A DNA stretch of 64,000 bases from assembly GCF_045277565.1 (NCBI RefSeq), contig NZ_CP123584.1, forward strand, positions 1,240,001 to 1,304,000, in the 5' to 3' direction. Origin of the DNA: Aliisedimentitalea scapharcae (lineage in GTDB: Bacteria; Pseudomonadota; Alphaproteobacteria; Rhodobacterales; Rhodobacteraceae). The notes under the pieces are model-generated. The model had not been told where the DNA came from. It did no database searches and saw nothing but the letters and a program-made list of their open reading frames with translations. The position numbers and the translations under genes were made by a program. Positions 7,000 through 15,721 of the stretch are shown in pieces (position 1 is the stretch's first letter; each line of letters opens with the position of its first letter).

Positions 7000-9207
7000 G
7001 TGAGCGGGCAGGCGGCCACACAAGAGTTCTTTCATCAAGGTGAACGGGTTGGCGTTCTGACGACGCAACCCCTTGATCGGCTGTTGGATTACCGTGCACC
7101 CGAAGGCGGCTGCTTCCTGGGGGCCTATGTCGAGGTGCCGTTGGGTCCGCGCAAGGTGATCGGGGTGGTTTGGGGCGCAGGTGCCGGAGATTTCGATTCG
7201 GCCAAATTGCGGTCCGTGATCCGGGTGCTGGATGTGGCCCCCATGCGTCAGGAAATGCGCCAATTCCTGGGGCGGGCTGCCGATTACACGCTGACCCCGA
7301 TGCCTGCGATGCTGCGGCTGGCGACCCGCGCCCCTGGATTGAGCGACCCTCCTTCGATGCGCAAGATCCTGCGGCGGGGCGACAAAAACCCGGATCGTCT
7401 GACGGATGCGCGCACCCGGGTGCTGGAGGCCATCGAACACTATGGCGGCCTGGCCTTTACCACTGGCGAGCTGGCCGAGATGGCCGGGGTGACACCTTCG
7501 GTGGTCAAGGGTTTGGTGAAACTGGGGGCTCTGCGCGAAGAGGATACCCCGCGCGACGTTCCTTACCCCACCCTCGACCCGCAGCTGCCGGGCAAAGAGC
7601 TGACGCAGGATCAGGCCGATGCCGCAGGCCAGTTGGCCGAAGGTGTGGCGTCCGGGGCCTACGGCACCACGCTGCTCAAAGGGGTGACGGGATCGGGCAA
7701 GACCGAAGTCTACCTCGAGGCCGTGGCGGCCTGTCTGCGCAAAGGGCGACAGGCGTTGGTGTTGTTGCCCGAAATCGCGTTGACCGCCGAGTTTCTGACA
7801 CGGGTCGAGGCCCGATTTGGCGCACGCCCCGCCGAATGGCATTCTGGTGCCACCATGACCGAACGACGCAGGGTCTGGCGTATGGTCGGACAGGGGGGCG
7901 CGCAGCTGGTTGTCGGCGCGCGCTCGGCGCTGTTCCTTCCGTTTCGGGATCTGGGGTTGATCATTGTCGACGAAGAACATGACACCTCCTACAAACAAGA
8001 CGATGGGGTTTTGTACAACGCCCGCGACATGTCGGTGCTGCGCGCGGCGATGTGTTCGGCACAGGTGGTGCTGGCGTCGGCCACGCCATCGCTGGAAAGC
8101 TGGACCAACGCCGAGGCCGGAAAATACACCCGCCTAGATCTCAAATCCCGGTTTGGCGTGGCCGTCATGCCAGAGATGCGCGCGGTCGATATGCGCAATG
8201 AACAGATGCAACCCGCGACCTGGATTTCACCGACCCTGCGTCAGGCGATGCGCAGCCGGTTGGAGAAGGGTGAACAATCCCTGCTGTTCCTGAACCGGCG
8301 CGGTTTTGCGCCTGTAACCCTGTGTCGGGCCTGTGGCCAGCAGGTGGCCTGTGATCACTGTGATGCGCGCATGGTTGAGCATCGCTTCTTGAAGCGCCTC
8401 ATGTGTCATCAGTGCGGCGAGACCAAACCGCTGCCCGAAGAATGCCCGTCCTGCCATGTTGCTGGCAAGATGGCAGCCGTCGGGCCCGGCATCGAACGTC
8501 TGGGAGAAGAGGCCGCCGGGGTGTTCCCCGAGGCACGGATCGCGGTGTTGAGTTCGGATCTGTTCGGATCGGCAAGGGCGCTGAAACAACGGATTGAAGA
8601 GATAGCTGCTGGAGAGGCCGACATCATCCTGGGCACCCAACTGGTGGCCAAGGGGCACAATTTCCCTTTGCTCACGCTGGTCGGGGTGATCGATGCGGAT
8701 CTGGGTCTGCAGGGGTCGGACCTGCGCGCCGCCGAGCGCACGTTTCAGCTGATGCGCCAAGTGGCGGGTCGCGCTGGCCGGGCAGAACGCCCCGGTCAGG
8801 CGTTGCTCCAAAGCTTTCAACCCGAACATCCGGTGATCCGTGCAATCCTTTCCGGTGATGAGGAGAATTTTTGGCGCGCGGAGGCCGCCGAACGTCATGC
8901 CGCCGGGGTGCCGCCATTTGGACGAATGGCCGGGATCATCCTGTCCGGCGGTGATGTGGCGCAAGTGTTCGATCTGGGGAATACGCTGGCACGCAACGAC
9001 GGCCCCCTGCGTCAGATTGGGGCGCAGCTTTTTGGCCCGGCCCCGGCCCCGATTGCCCGTATTCGTGGGCGTCATCGGGTGAGATTACTGGTCAAGGCGG
9101 CCAAAGGCGCGCCGATTCAGGACGCGGTGTCGCGCTGGCTGGCCCCTATTCGGCTTCGTGGGGATTTGCGGTTGAATGTCGACATCGACCCGCAAAATTT
9201 CTTTTGA
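7000..9207 (+). CDS. priA: Primosomal replication protein N' (PriA helicase)
   Basis: A 735-residue superfamily 2 helicase that reloads DnaB at stalled forks. The N-terminal 3'-DNA-binding domain is followed by Walker A (GVTGSGKT, about 228-235), the DEEH box (about 324-327), motif III SAT, and the eight-Cys zinc region (CRACGQQVACDHC and CHQCG..CPSC, about 442-485). The C-terminal helicase half includes TQLVAKGHNFP and QVAGRAGRAE. I place the start at GTG 7000, behind AAGGCGG with 5-nt spacing; the frame extends upstream to 6934 without support. The length matches other PriA proteins. Confidence 0.95.
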   Translation: MSGQAATQEFFHQGERVGVLTTQPLDRLLDYRAPEGGCFLGAYVEVPLGPRKVIGVVWGAGAGDFDSAKLRSVIRVLDVAPMRQEMRQFLGRAADYTLTPMPAMLRLATRAPGLSDPPSMRKILRRGDKNPDRLTDARTRVLEAIEHYGGLAFTTGELAEMAGVTPSVVKGLVKLGALREEDTPRDVPYPTLDPQLPGKELTQDQADAAGQLAEGVASGAYGTTLLKGVTGSGKTEVYLEAVAACLRKGRQALVLLPEIALTAEFLTRVEARFGARPAEWHSGATMTERRRVWRMVGQGGAQLVVGARSALFLPFRDLGLIIVDEEHDTSYKQDDGVLYNARDMSVLRAAMCSAQVVLASATPSLESWTNAEAGKYTRLDLKSRFGVAVMPEMRAVDMRNEQMQPATWISPTLRQAMRSRLEKGEQSLLFLNRRGFAPVTLCRACGQQVACDHCDARMVEHRFLKRLMCHQCGETKPLPEECPSCHVAGKMAAVGPGIERLGEEAAGVFPEARIAVLSSDLFGSARALKQRIEEIAAGEADIILGTQLVAKGHNFPLLTLVGVIDADLGLQGSDLRAAERTFQLMRQVAGRAGRAERPGQALLQSFQPEHPVIRAILSGDEENFWRAEAAERHAAGVPPFGRMAGIILSGGDVAQVFDLGNTLARNDGPLRQIGAQLFGPAPAPIARIRGRHRVRLLVKAAKGAPIQDAVSRWLAPIRLRGDLRLNVDIDPQNFF

Positions 9208-9212
9208 GAAGA

Positions 9213-9242
9213 AAAGGCGGGGGCGCTGCCCCCATCGCCTTT
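9213..9242 (+). terminator. Hairpin directly after priA
   Basis: Arms AAAGGCG (9213-9219) and CGCCTTT (9236-9242) enclose a second stem, GGGGC/GCCCC. It follows the priA stop by 5 nt. Only three T residues follow, so termination may be weak. Confidence 0.55.
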
Positions 9243-9252
9243 GGCGATTCCC

Positions 9253-9314
9253 CCGGGATATTTAGGGCCAGATGAACAAAGGATCCCTTCTTCATCTGGC
9301 TGGAAATATCCCGG
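9253..9314. repeat. REP-like long inverted repeat
   Basis: The left arm at 9253-9276 begins ccgggatattt and ends gccagatgaa; the right arm at 9291-9314 is its complement, with a 3-bp mismatch block. The 14-nt loop is centred on GGATCC. A second short hairpin (GCGAGGC/GCCTCGC, 9318-9334) follows. It lies between convergent priA and the YeeE-type gene. A diverged half copy (cgaggtatttt then ccagaaagaa) occurs near 53800-53823, which suggests a dispersed family. Confidence 0.7.
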
Positions 9315-9341
9315 AGCGCGAGGCAGAGCCTCGCCAATCTC

Positions 9342-10403
9342 TTAGGCCGCCACAGGCTCACCGCGCTGGTCGACCAGAAAATCGGTGATCATGGCACCGA
9401 CCCACATAAAGAACAGCGCGGCCCAGGCGGTGCCCACAAAAATCGACCCACCGGTTACGCCCGCACCGATGGCGCAGCCGCCAGCCAACATGCCACCGAA
9501 TCCCATCAAAGCGGCACCGATCATTGCCTTGCGCATGGTGACGGGGCCGTCAAAGGCCTGGATCTTCATTTCTCCGGCCAGCCCCGCCGAAATCATCGCG
9601 CCAATGAACACACCTGGTACCAGGCCCACGTCGAATTCCAATATGGCGTTGCGGTCGAGGAAATACATCAGCGTGTGGGCTGAGGGGCCGGTAAACGTGG
9701 CGCTTTCGATTTGAACCGGGTCAAAGGCCACCTGGGACAGCCCGTAGGTCAGAACCCACCCCAGAGCCACGGCAAAGCCGACGCCAGAGGCAAAGATCAG
9801 CCGCGACGCGCCGATTTGATGTTTGCGGGCCAGAATCAGGGCCAGAACGGCAAAACCGGCCCCGATCAACAGCCCGGCATAGGAGGGCAGGCCAACCGTA
9901 GCGAGCAAGTCCATATTGCGCCCGCCGTCTGTCACCCAGAGCATGGCCAGCCTGTCACGAACAGGTGAAAGTATTCCAGTGAGGCTCATCTGTGCCACGA
10001 CGGCAAAAATCATGCCCGAGACCACCGAGCGCAGGTTGCCGGTCGCTGCCAGTACCAGCAATCGCCCGGAACAGCCCCGCGCCAGAACCATGCCCGCACC
10101 AAACAGCAAACCTCCGATCACCGCGCCGGACCAGCTGCCGGGAACCGCCATCATGCGGGCATCGGCGCTTTCCATCAGCCCCAGCAGCTGCGCGCCCTGC
10201 ACCCAGACCATTGCAGTCGAGAAGGTGAGGAACCAGACTGCGACCTTGTCCTCCATCTTGCCACGGGCAAATTCGACGGTGGCGGCGCGCAGACAGAACC
10301 GCGACCGTTGCGCCGCGATGCCGAACACGATGCCGGTGATCAGCCCGAACAGCGCAGCCGTCGGCGCTTCGCCGATGCGTTCGACCAAGGTCACGAGATC
10401 CAT
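9342..10403 (-). CDS. YeeE/YedE family sulfur-compound transporter
   Basis: A 353-residue polytopic membrane protein of the YeeE/YedE (TsuA-like) family. It has the three conserved Cys positions known from thiosulfate transporters: RSRFC (C37), ARGCSGR (C111) and AGGCAIGAG (C310). The family imports thiosulfate or related sulfur species by relay through these Cys. The start is ATG 10403 behind GGAGGGA; the frame extends upstream from a TTG without support. A rhodanese gene lies upstream on the same strand. An FNR-like palindrome sits 56-69 bp before the start. The substrate is inferred from the family. Confidence 0.85.
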   Translation of the reverse strand: MDLVTLVERIGEAPTAALFGLITGIVFGIAAQRSRFCLRAATVEFARGKMEDKVAVWFLTFSTAMVWVQGAQLLGLMESADARMMAVPGSWSGAVIGGLLFGAGMVLARGCSGRLLVLAATGNLRSVVSGMIFAVVAQMSLTGILSPVRDRLAMLWVTDGGRNMDLLATVGLPSYAGLLIGAGFAVLALILARKHQIGASRLIFASGVGFAVALGWVLTYGLSQVAFDPVQIESATFTGPSAHTLMYFLDRNAILEFDVGLVPGVFIGAMISAGLAGEMKIQAFDGPVTMRKAMIGAALMGFGGMLAGGCAIGAGVTGGSIFVGTAWAALFFMWVGAMITDFLVDQRGEPVAA

Positions 10404-10458
10404 GGGTCCCTCCATACATGCATTGATCGCAATGTATTTGTGTGAAGGGGATGTCTCC

Positions 10459-10472
10459 TTGATCCAGATCAG
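10459..10472. promoter_or_regulatory. FNR/CRP-type palindrome upstream of the YeeE-type gene
   Basis: TTGATccagATCAG matches the FNR/FnrL consensus TTGAT-N4-ATCAA at 9 of 10 positions. It lies 56-69 bp before the start codon of the minus-strand transporter gene, a usual place for an activator or repressor. Confidence 0.45.
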
Positions 10473-10574
10473 GTCAGGCGAGGTCAAGGCAGGGCAGGGG
10501 CGACAGACGCGCCACAGCGGGCAAGGTCATGCCTCGTGCTGATTTTCAGAGCAAAGATCCGGTCGTCGTGTGAG

Positions 10575-10593
10575 GTCAACGTCTATTGACGTT
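10575..10593. promoter_or_regulatory. Overlapping palindromes in the rhodanese-transporter gap
   Basis: Two inverted repeats overlap: GTCAA-N6-TTGAC (10575-10590) and AACGTC-N4-GACGTT (10578-10593). They lie upstream of the YeeE-type gene and could be an operator; the cognate regulator is unknown. Confidence 0.3.
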
Positions 10594-10658
10594 CTTGCTT
10601 GTGGCGAGAGCCGTACTTTGGAGATGGCGCATGGAGAACTTGCGTCTGGCGTTCGTGA

Positions 10659-11054
10659 TCAAGGCTGTACCGTCTCGGAGCCTGCGGCGATCAGTGCCGC
10701 CATGCCGCCATCTATGAAGGAGACATTCTCGAAACCCATCGTGGTCAAGACGTTGGCCGCCGCAGCGCCCCGATAGCTTGGAGCGCCACCACAGGTCGTG
10801 AAAATGCGCCTTGAGCGATCTTGAAACTCTGGAGACCTGTAGTTACTTTCCAGGTCCGCCATCCAGGCAACAGCGCGACCGGGCGCGGGAAGCGCGCGTG
10901 GGTTGATCCCCGTTGTTTCAATTTCAGCCGTATCTCTCACATCGACGATCAATATGTTGGAGTCTGCTTCCATTGCAGACAATGCATCGGCTGGTGAAAT
11001 CGGTTGAGCGTTGGAAATCTCTTGGGTCTCCATTTGCGCAAATGTCAGTGCCAT
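10659..11054 (-). CDS. Rhodanese-like sulfurtransferase
   Basis: A 131-residue single-domain rhodanese. The CH2A-like motif VDVRD is at 37-41 and the C-terminal FIDGGMAAL at 113-121. The active-site loop has Cys88 in TTCGGAPSYRGAAAA, with Arg95, giving CX6R. Usual rhodaneses have a shorter CX4R-type loop, so the loop is longer here. Rhodaneses carry sulfane sulfur as a Cys persulfide, which fits the neighbouring sulfur transporter. A GGGGGA ribosome site precedes ATG 11054. It is divergent from the AhpD-like gene, with 295 bp between them. Confidence 0.82.
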   Translation of the reverse strand: MALTFAQMETQEISNAQPISPADALSAMEADSNILIVDVRDTAEIETTGINPRALPAPGRAVAWMADLESNYRSPEFQDRSRRIFTTCGGAPSYRGAAAANVLTTMGFENVSFIDGGMAALIAAGSETVQP

Positions 11055-11349
11055 CTTGCGGTCCCCCCTATCGGTTTCTGCTCAAACACTGTCACTTTAT
11101 GACTGAGCGACAAAATTTCCCCCTCCCAGGGACCTGCCGGCCCAGATGCCCAGACATCGAAATGTACGGGTTTGATGTGGCAACGTCCTTGCTCCCGCCC
11201 GGGCTTTTGGGTGGCTTCCCGCAAAATTGCTGCTGAGGGGCACAGGCGGGGCAGAGCCCCAGTATCTAGCCGGTCCAAACACGCTCCTGTTTACGCACGG
11301 GTGCCGATTTCGTGTAGTGTAAGGCACCGTCAGGTCAGGAGATGCACAT

Positions 11350-11919
11350 ATGAAACGCTTGTTCCCCTCTCTGCAAGAGACTGCGACTTTGGGCAGTGTC
11401 TTTCGCAGATTTCCCGCAAAGCTTGGGCCATTGGTGGCACAGTTGAATCTGGTCATGCGCGGTGAAAGCGACCTGACCATTGCACAGCGTGAACTGATCG
11501 CGGCCTATGTTTCGGGATTGAATGCCTGTGCATTTTGCCATGGGGCGCACAGTGTTCATGCCCAGGCATTCGGGGTTGATGTGGGCGTGATCGAGGCCGT
11601 AATCCAAGACCCCCTGTCAGCGCCTGTAGACCCGAAGGTCAGACCGATCCTGTCCTATGTGTCCAAACTCACGCGGACTCCGGCTATGATGATCGAAGAG
11701 GACGCCAAGGCGGTATATGATGCAGGTTGGTCCGAGGACGCCTTGTTCGATGCAGTTCAGGTTTGCGGGTTGTTCAACATGATGAACCGTATTCTGGAAG
11801 GAACCGGGATAACCGAATACTATCTCGATCCCGAGAACGTCGAAGAGCATCAGCTCGCGCCGTTGCGAAGCGAGGAGTGTTATACGGAATTCGGGCGTCA
11901 GAATGGCGTAACCGACTGA
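11350..11919 (+). CDS. AhpD/CMD-family peroxidase-related protein
   Basis: A 189-residue all-helical protein of the carboxymuconolactone decarboxylase/AhpD family. The signature is NACAFCHGAH, with Cys60 and Cys63 as the redox pair, His67, and upstream Glu48 (TIAQREL) as proton relay. AhpD proteins reduce peroxiredoxin partners through this CxxC. The protein resembles the uncharacterised peroxidase-related enzymes of about 190 residues. An AGGAGA site lies 7 nt before ATG 11350. The 295-bp divergent region with the rhodanese gene shows no clear operator. The natural partner is unknown. Confidence 0.8.
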   Translation: MKRLFPSLQETATLGSVFRRFPAKLGPLVAQLNLVMRGESDLTIAQRELIAAYVSGLNACAFCHGAHSVHAQAFGVDVGVIEAVIQDPLSAPVDPKVRPILSYVSKLTRTPAMMIEEDAKAVYDAGWSEDALFDAVQVCGLFNMMNRILEGTGITEYYLDPENVEEHQLAPLRSEECYTEFGRQNGVTD

Positions 11920-12099
11920 ATGCACTGGTGGGATATGCACATCGACTGGGCCCCGCAAAAGGCGCGCTGGTCCGTGTGGTGGGGATCTGGGCCCGATCAT
12001 GGAGTTCTCCGGGCGGTGTCGCAAATATCTCTGCGCATGGGTGCAGACCGGCTGTGCGTCGCCTGATTTCCCCTATCCAACTTCCCGGGACAGGCGTAT

Positions 12100-13341
12100 G
12101 TGCGAAGGATGACCCAGTTCGTTCCTCTTGCCCAAGCCAAGGACCTGCCGCTGTGGCGCAGGCCAGTAGCTCTGTTGTTTGTGACAGCCATGGCCATGCC
12201 AATTGCGTTTTACGCCTGGTATGCCCTGCTGAACAATTTTGTCATCGAAGCTGCGAATTTCGATGGGGCCGATATCGGCCTGTTGCATACGGTACGCGAA
12301 ATCCCCGGCTTTGCCGCTATTGGGGTGATCGCCATTCTGTTGTTTGTACGCGAACAGGTGTTGGGGCTGGTGTCGCTGGCGCTGTTGGGAGTCGCCACGG
12401 CCTTTACCGCCTGGTTTCCGCATCTGACCGGCATTCTGACGCTGACATTCCTTAGTTCGCTGGGGTTTCATTATTTTGAGACGGTAAATCAGTCATTGCA
12501 GCTGCAATGGTTGCCCAAGAACAAGGCCCCGCAGATGATGGGCTGGCTGATGGGGGCAGCGTCGGCGATGACGTTGGTGGTGTTCGTGCTGATCGTGCTG
12601 ATGTGGGAAACGCTGAACCTGTCTTATAACATCGTGTTCATGGTGGCGGGCGGCGTAACTGCGTTGATCGCGCTGGGCAGTCTGGTCGTCTATCCTCAGT
12701 TTGAGGCTGAGGTGGTCCAGAACAAGACGATGGTGCTGCGCAAGCGCTATTGGCTGTATTATGCGCTGCAATTCATGTCGGGGGCGCGGCGTCAGATATT
12801 TATGGTATTTGCCGGGTTCATGATGGTCGAGCGCTTTGGCTTCGAAGTCCATGAACTAACCAGCCTGTATCTGATCAATCTGGTGATCAACATGATTGCC
12901 GCACCGTTTCTGGGCAAAATGGTCGGTCATTTCGGTGAACGCCGTGCGCTGATCCTGGAATATGTCGGGCTGACCATCGTGTTCCTGGCCTATGGCGGGG
13001 TGTATTGGTTTGGATGGGGCGTCATGCTGGCAGCGTTTCTGTATGTGGTCGACCACATACTGTTTGGCTTTGCGCTGGCGTTGAAGACCTATTTCCAGAA
13101 GATCGCGGATCCTGCGGATATAGCTCCTACGGCGGCCGTGGCTTTTACGATCAACCATATCGCGGCGGTGTTTCTGCCGGTGGTCTTGGGATTGTTATGG
13201 GTGATTTCTCCGGCCGCGGTGTTCGGGTTGGCGGCCTGTATGGCGCTGACCTCGCTGGGGCTGTCGATGCTGATCCCGCGCCATCCTGAGGCAGGCAATG
13301 AAACGGTGCTGACCAAATACGCACCGGCACCGGCGGAATAA
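12100..13341 (+). CDS. Major facilitator superfamily transporter
   Basis: A protein of about 413 residues with around 12 predicted membrane helices in two halves. An MFS-like loop GKMVGHFGERRALILEY follows helix 8. No substrate-specific signature is recognised. The start is GTG 12100, or ATG 12109; the latter has a ribosome site too close. The stop overlaps the MATE-type gene by 1 nt (TAATG), so the two are coupled. The 180 bp before it contain no gene. Confidence 0.75.
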   Translation: MRRMTQFVPLAQAKDLPLWRRPVALLFVTAMAMPIAFYAWYALLNNFVIEAANFDGADIGLLHTVREIPGFAAIGVIAILLFVREQVLGLVSLALLGVATAFTAWFPHLTGILTLTFLSSLGFHYFETVNQSLQLQWLPKNKAPQMMGWLMGAASAMTLVVFVLIVLMWETLNLSYNIVFMVAGGVTALIALGSLVVYPQFEAEVVQNKTMVLRKRYWLYYALQFMSGARRQIFMVFAGFMMVERFGFEVHELTSLYLINLVINMIAAPFLGKMVGHFGERRALILEYVGLTIVFLAYGGVYWFGWGVMLAAFLYVVDHILFGFALALKTYFQKIADPADIAPTAAVAFTINHIAAVFLPVVLGLLWVISPAAVFGLAACMALTSLGLSMLIPRHPEAGNETVLTKYAPAPAE

Positions 13342-14747
13342 TGGCCGCCGTGAAGGAACAACAGGGGCGGTTCCTGACCGGATCGACCATGGGGCATGTG
13401 GTGCGCATGACGTTGGCCGGGGCGATGGGGATCACCTTTGTGTTTCTGGTGGATGCGGCGAACCTGTTCTGGATTGCCAAGCTGGATCAGCCGCGCCTGA
13501 TGGCCGCCATCGGGTTTTCCTTTGCCATTCAGTTTTTGTCGGTCAGTTCGGGGATCGGGTTGATGATCGCGGCCACGGCGTTGATCTCGCGCGGGATTGG
13601 CGCGGGCAAGCGCGGGTTGGCGCGACGACAGGCGACCAGCGTCGTAATTCTGGCGTTTGTGATCCAAAGCCTGGTTGGTCTGGTAATTCTGGTCTTTCGT
13701 CATCAAATCCTGGCGCTGTCGGGGGCGACCGGGGAAACCGCCGCGCTGGCAGCGCGGTATTTGGCCATGACCGTTCCGACGCTGGGGGTAATGGCGGCGG
13801 GGATGATTGCCAGCGCCGCCCTGCGGGCCGAAGGCGATGCGATGCGGTCGATGTCGGTGACGCTGGCCTCGGGTGGGGTGGCGATGATTATCGACCCGAT
13901 CATGATCTATGGGCTGGGCATGGGGCTGGATGGTGCGGCCATTGGCGTCGTGGTGTCCCGGTTCATCATGCTGGGCGTGGCGATCTATTTTGCAACTGTC
14001 AGCCACGATCTGCTTGCCCGCCCGCGCAGGCGGGACTGTTGGGGGAGCTTGCGGCCTTATTTCATCATTGCCGTCCCGGCGATCATGACCCAATTGGCCA
14101 CGCCGGTCGGAAACTACGTGATGACTGCTGTCATGGCGCAATTTGGTGACGACGCAATGGCCGGATGGGCGGTGGTCGGGCGGCTGACCGTGGTGGCCTT
14201 TGGCGGCATCTTTTCGCTGGCAGGGGCCATTGGTGGCATTTTCGGTCAAAACTTTGGCGCACGGAATTACGAGCGGGTGCGGTGCACCTATCGCGACGCG
14301 GTGATCTTTGGCCTGATCTATACGATTGTAACCTGGGCCATACTGGCCCTGAGCGGACCCATGATCGGGCGGGCGTTTGCTCTGGAGGGGCTGTCGATGC
14401 AGGTCCTGACGGCCTTTACCACGATGGGGGCAGGCGGGTTTGTGTTTGCCGGCCTGTTGTTCGTGTCGAATTCCGCCTTTAACGCATTGGGCAAACCACG
14501 TCGCGCCACGGCGACCAATTGGATACGGGACGGGCTGCTAACCTTGCCGATCGCAATTGGATTGGCGGCCTGGTTCGGCGCAACGGGTGTGATCTATGCC
14601 CAAGCGGTGTGCTCGATGCTTGTGGGGCTGGCTGCGTGCTTGTGGGGGTGGCATTATGTGACCTGTCTGAACCGGCAGGCTCTGCCGCCGCTTGACCTTG
14701 CCCCGCCGCGTCCTTACGCGAATGCTGACAGATTTCGGAGACGCTGA
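13341..14747 (+). CDS. MATE family efflux transporter
   Basis: A 468-residue protein with 12 membrane helices in two homologous halves, typical of MATE (NorM/DinF-like) antiporters that expel organic cations using Na+ or H+. The N half has GHVVRMTLAGAMGITFVFLVD and the C half AGAIGGIFGQNFGARNYERV, the internal repeat of MatE domains. It is sandwiched by 1-nt overlaps (TAATG, TGATG) between the MFS gene and prmA, so the three genes form one operon. Confidence 0.85.
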   Translation: MAAVKEQQGRFLTGSTMGHVVRMTLAGAMGITFVFLVDAANLFWIAKLDQPRLMAAIGFSFAIQFLSVSSGIGLMIAATALISRGIGAGKRGLARRQATSVVILAFVIQSLVGLVILVFRHQILALSGATGETAALAARYLAMTVPTLGVMAAGMIASAALRAEGDAMRSMSVTLASGGVAMIIDPIMIYGLGMGLDGAAIGVVVSRFIMLGVAIYFATVSHDLLARPRRRDCWGSLRPYFIIAVPAIMTQLATPVGNYVMTAVMAQFGDDAMAGWAVVGRLTVVAFGGIFSLAGAIGGIFGQNFGARNYERVRCTYRDAVIFGLIYTIVTWAILALSGPMIGRAFALEGLSMQVLTAFTTMGAGGFVFAGLLFVSNSAFNALGKPRRATATNWIRDGLLTLPIAIGLAAWFGATGVIYAQAVCSMLVGLAACLWGWHYVTCLNRQALPPLDLAPPRPYANADRFRRR

Positions 14748-15619
14748 TGCCTACCTTTACTGCTTTGACCACCCTGCCCGGAAAAGCCCCCGCTGAAAAG
14801 CTGGGCGAAGCCATGGAGCGCCTGATCCCGGAACCCACCGGAATCGGAGTGTTCGAGGTCGAAGATGGATCAGGTCTGTGGGAGGTAGGTGCCTATTTCA
14901 CCGAAACCCCTGACGACACCGCGTTGGCGGTTCTGGCGGCTGCCTTTGGGGCCAAACCCTTTGTGGTGTCTGAATTGCCCGAAACCGATTGGGTCGCCCA
15001 TGTAAAGCGCGAGTTGGCTCCCGTGGAGGCCGGTCGGTTCTTTGTCTATGGCAGCCATGATGCCGACAAGGTCCCCGCCGACAAGATCCCGTTGCTGATC
15101 GAGGCGGCCATGGCATTTGGCACCGGGCACCACGGCACGACATTGGGCTGCCTCCTCGCGCTCGATCATCTGATCGACCAGGGGTTCAAGGCCGACAGGC
15201 TGGCCGACATCGGATGTGGTACAGCTGTTCTGGCCATGGCTGGTGCGCGGGTGTGGGATGGGACGTTCCTTGCGTCCGACATCGACCAGGTCGCCGTCGA
15301 TGTCGCGGTGGCGAATTTGGACGCCAATGGTATGGCCGGAGCCGTTCAATGTCTGGAGGCGGCAGGCTTTGATCACCCGGATCTGCAAGCCCATGCACCT
15401 TATGATCTGGTCTTTGCCAATATTCTGAAAGGCCCACTGGTCGCATTGGCACCGGACCTCACCGCGCATCTGCGCCCGGGGGGATATGCCATTTTGTCAG
15501 GGATTCTGAACGAACAGGCCGAAGACGTGACAAGTGTCTATATTCAGAACGGAAACAATCTTGTCCGTTCTCAGGAAATTGGTGATTGGACGACGCTGCT
15601 TTTGCAGAAGAAGGCATGA
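14747..15619 (+). CDS. prmA: Ribosomal protein L11 methyltransferase
   Basis: A 290-residue SAM methyltransferase that trimethylates lysines and the N terminus of ribosomal protein L11. The PrmA signature AFGTGHHGTT lies at about 123-132, motif I LADIGCGTAVLAMA near 152, and the NILKGPL catalytic-loop motif near 225. An N-terminal L11-recognition domain of about 60 residues is present but divergent. The start codon overlaps the MATE stop (TGATG). Its placement behind two transporters is unusual for function but clear in sequence. Confidence 0.9.
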   Translation: MPTFTALTTLPGKAPAEKLGEAMERLIPEPTGIGVFEVEDGSGLWEVGAYFTETPDDTALAVLAAAFGAKPFVVSELPETDWVAHVKRELAPVEAGRFFVYGSHDADKVPADKIPLLIEAAMAFGTGHHGTTLGCLLALDHLIDQGFKADRLADIGCGTAVLAMAGARVWDGTFLASDIDQVAVDVAVANLDANGMAGAVQCLEAAGFDHPDLQAHAPYDLVFANILKGPLVALAPDLTAHLRPGGYAILSGILNEQAEDVTSVYIQNGNNLVRSQEIGDWTTLLLQKKA

Positions 15620-15647
15620 TTTAGGCAAGTTTTAGGGGCATTTTAGG
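15620..15647 (+). repeat. Three TTTAGG copies phased at 11 bp
   Basis: TTTAGG occurs at 15620-15625, 15631-15636 and 15642-15647, exactly 11 bp apart, directly after the prmA stop and about 75 bp before the next gene. One helical turn spacing suggests cooperative protein binding, though chance is possible. Confidence 0.4.
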
Positions 15648-15721
15648 CACTTGCCCCATTTCTGCCACAATTCAATCTCAGTTTTATGCATCCACTGGTG
15701 GGGGCCAGTTTGGAGGCTGCC

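Noticed and set aside
10575..10625. TTGACG as a plus-strand promoter
   Set aside because: No plus-strand gene follows, and no good -10 is seen.
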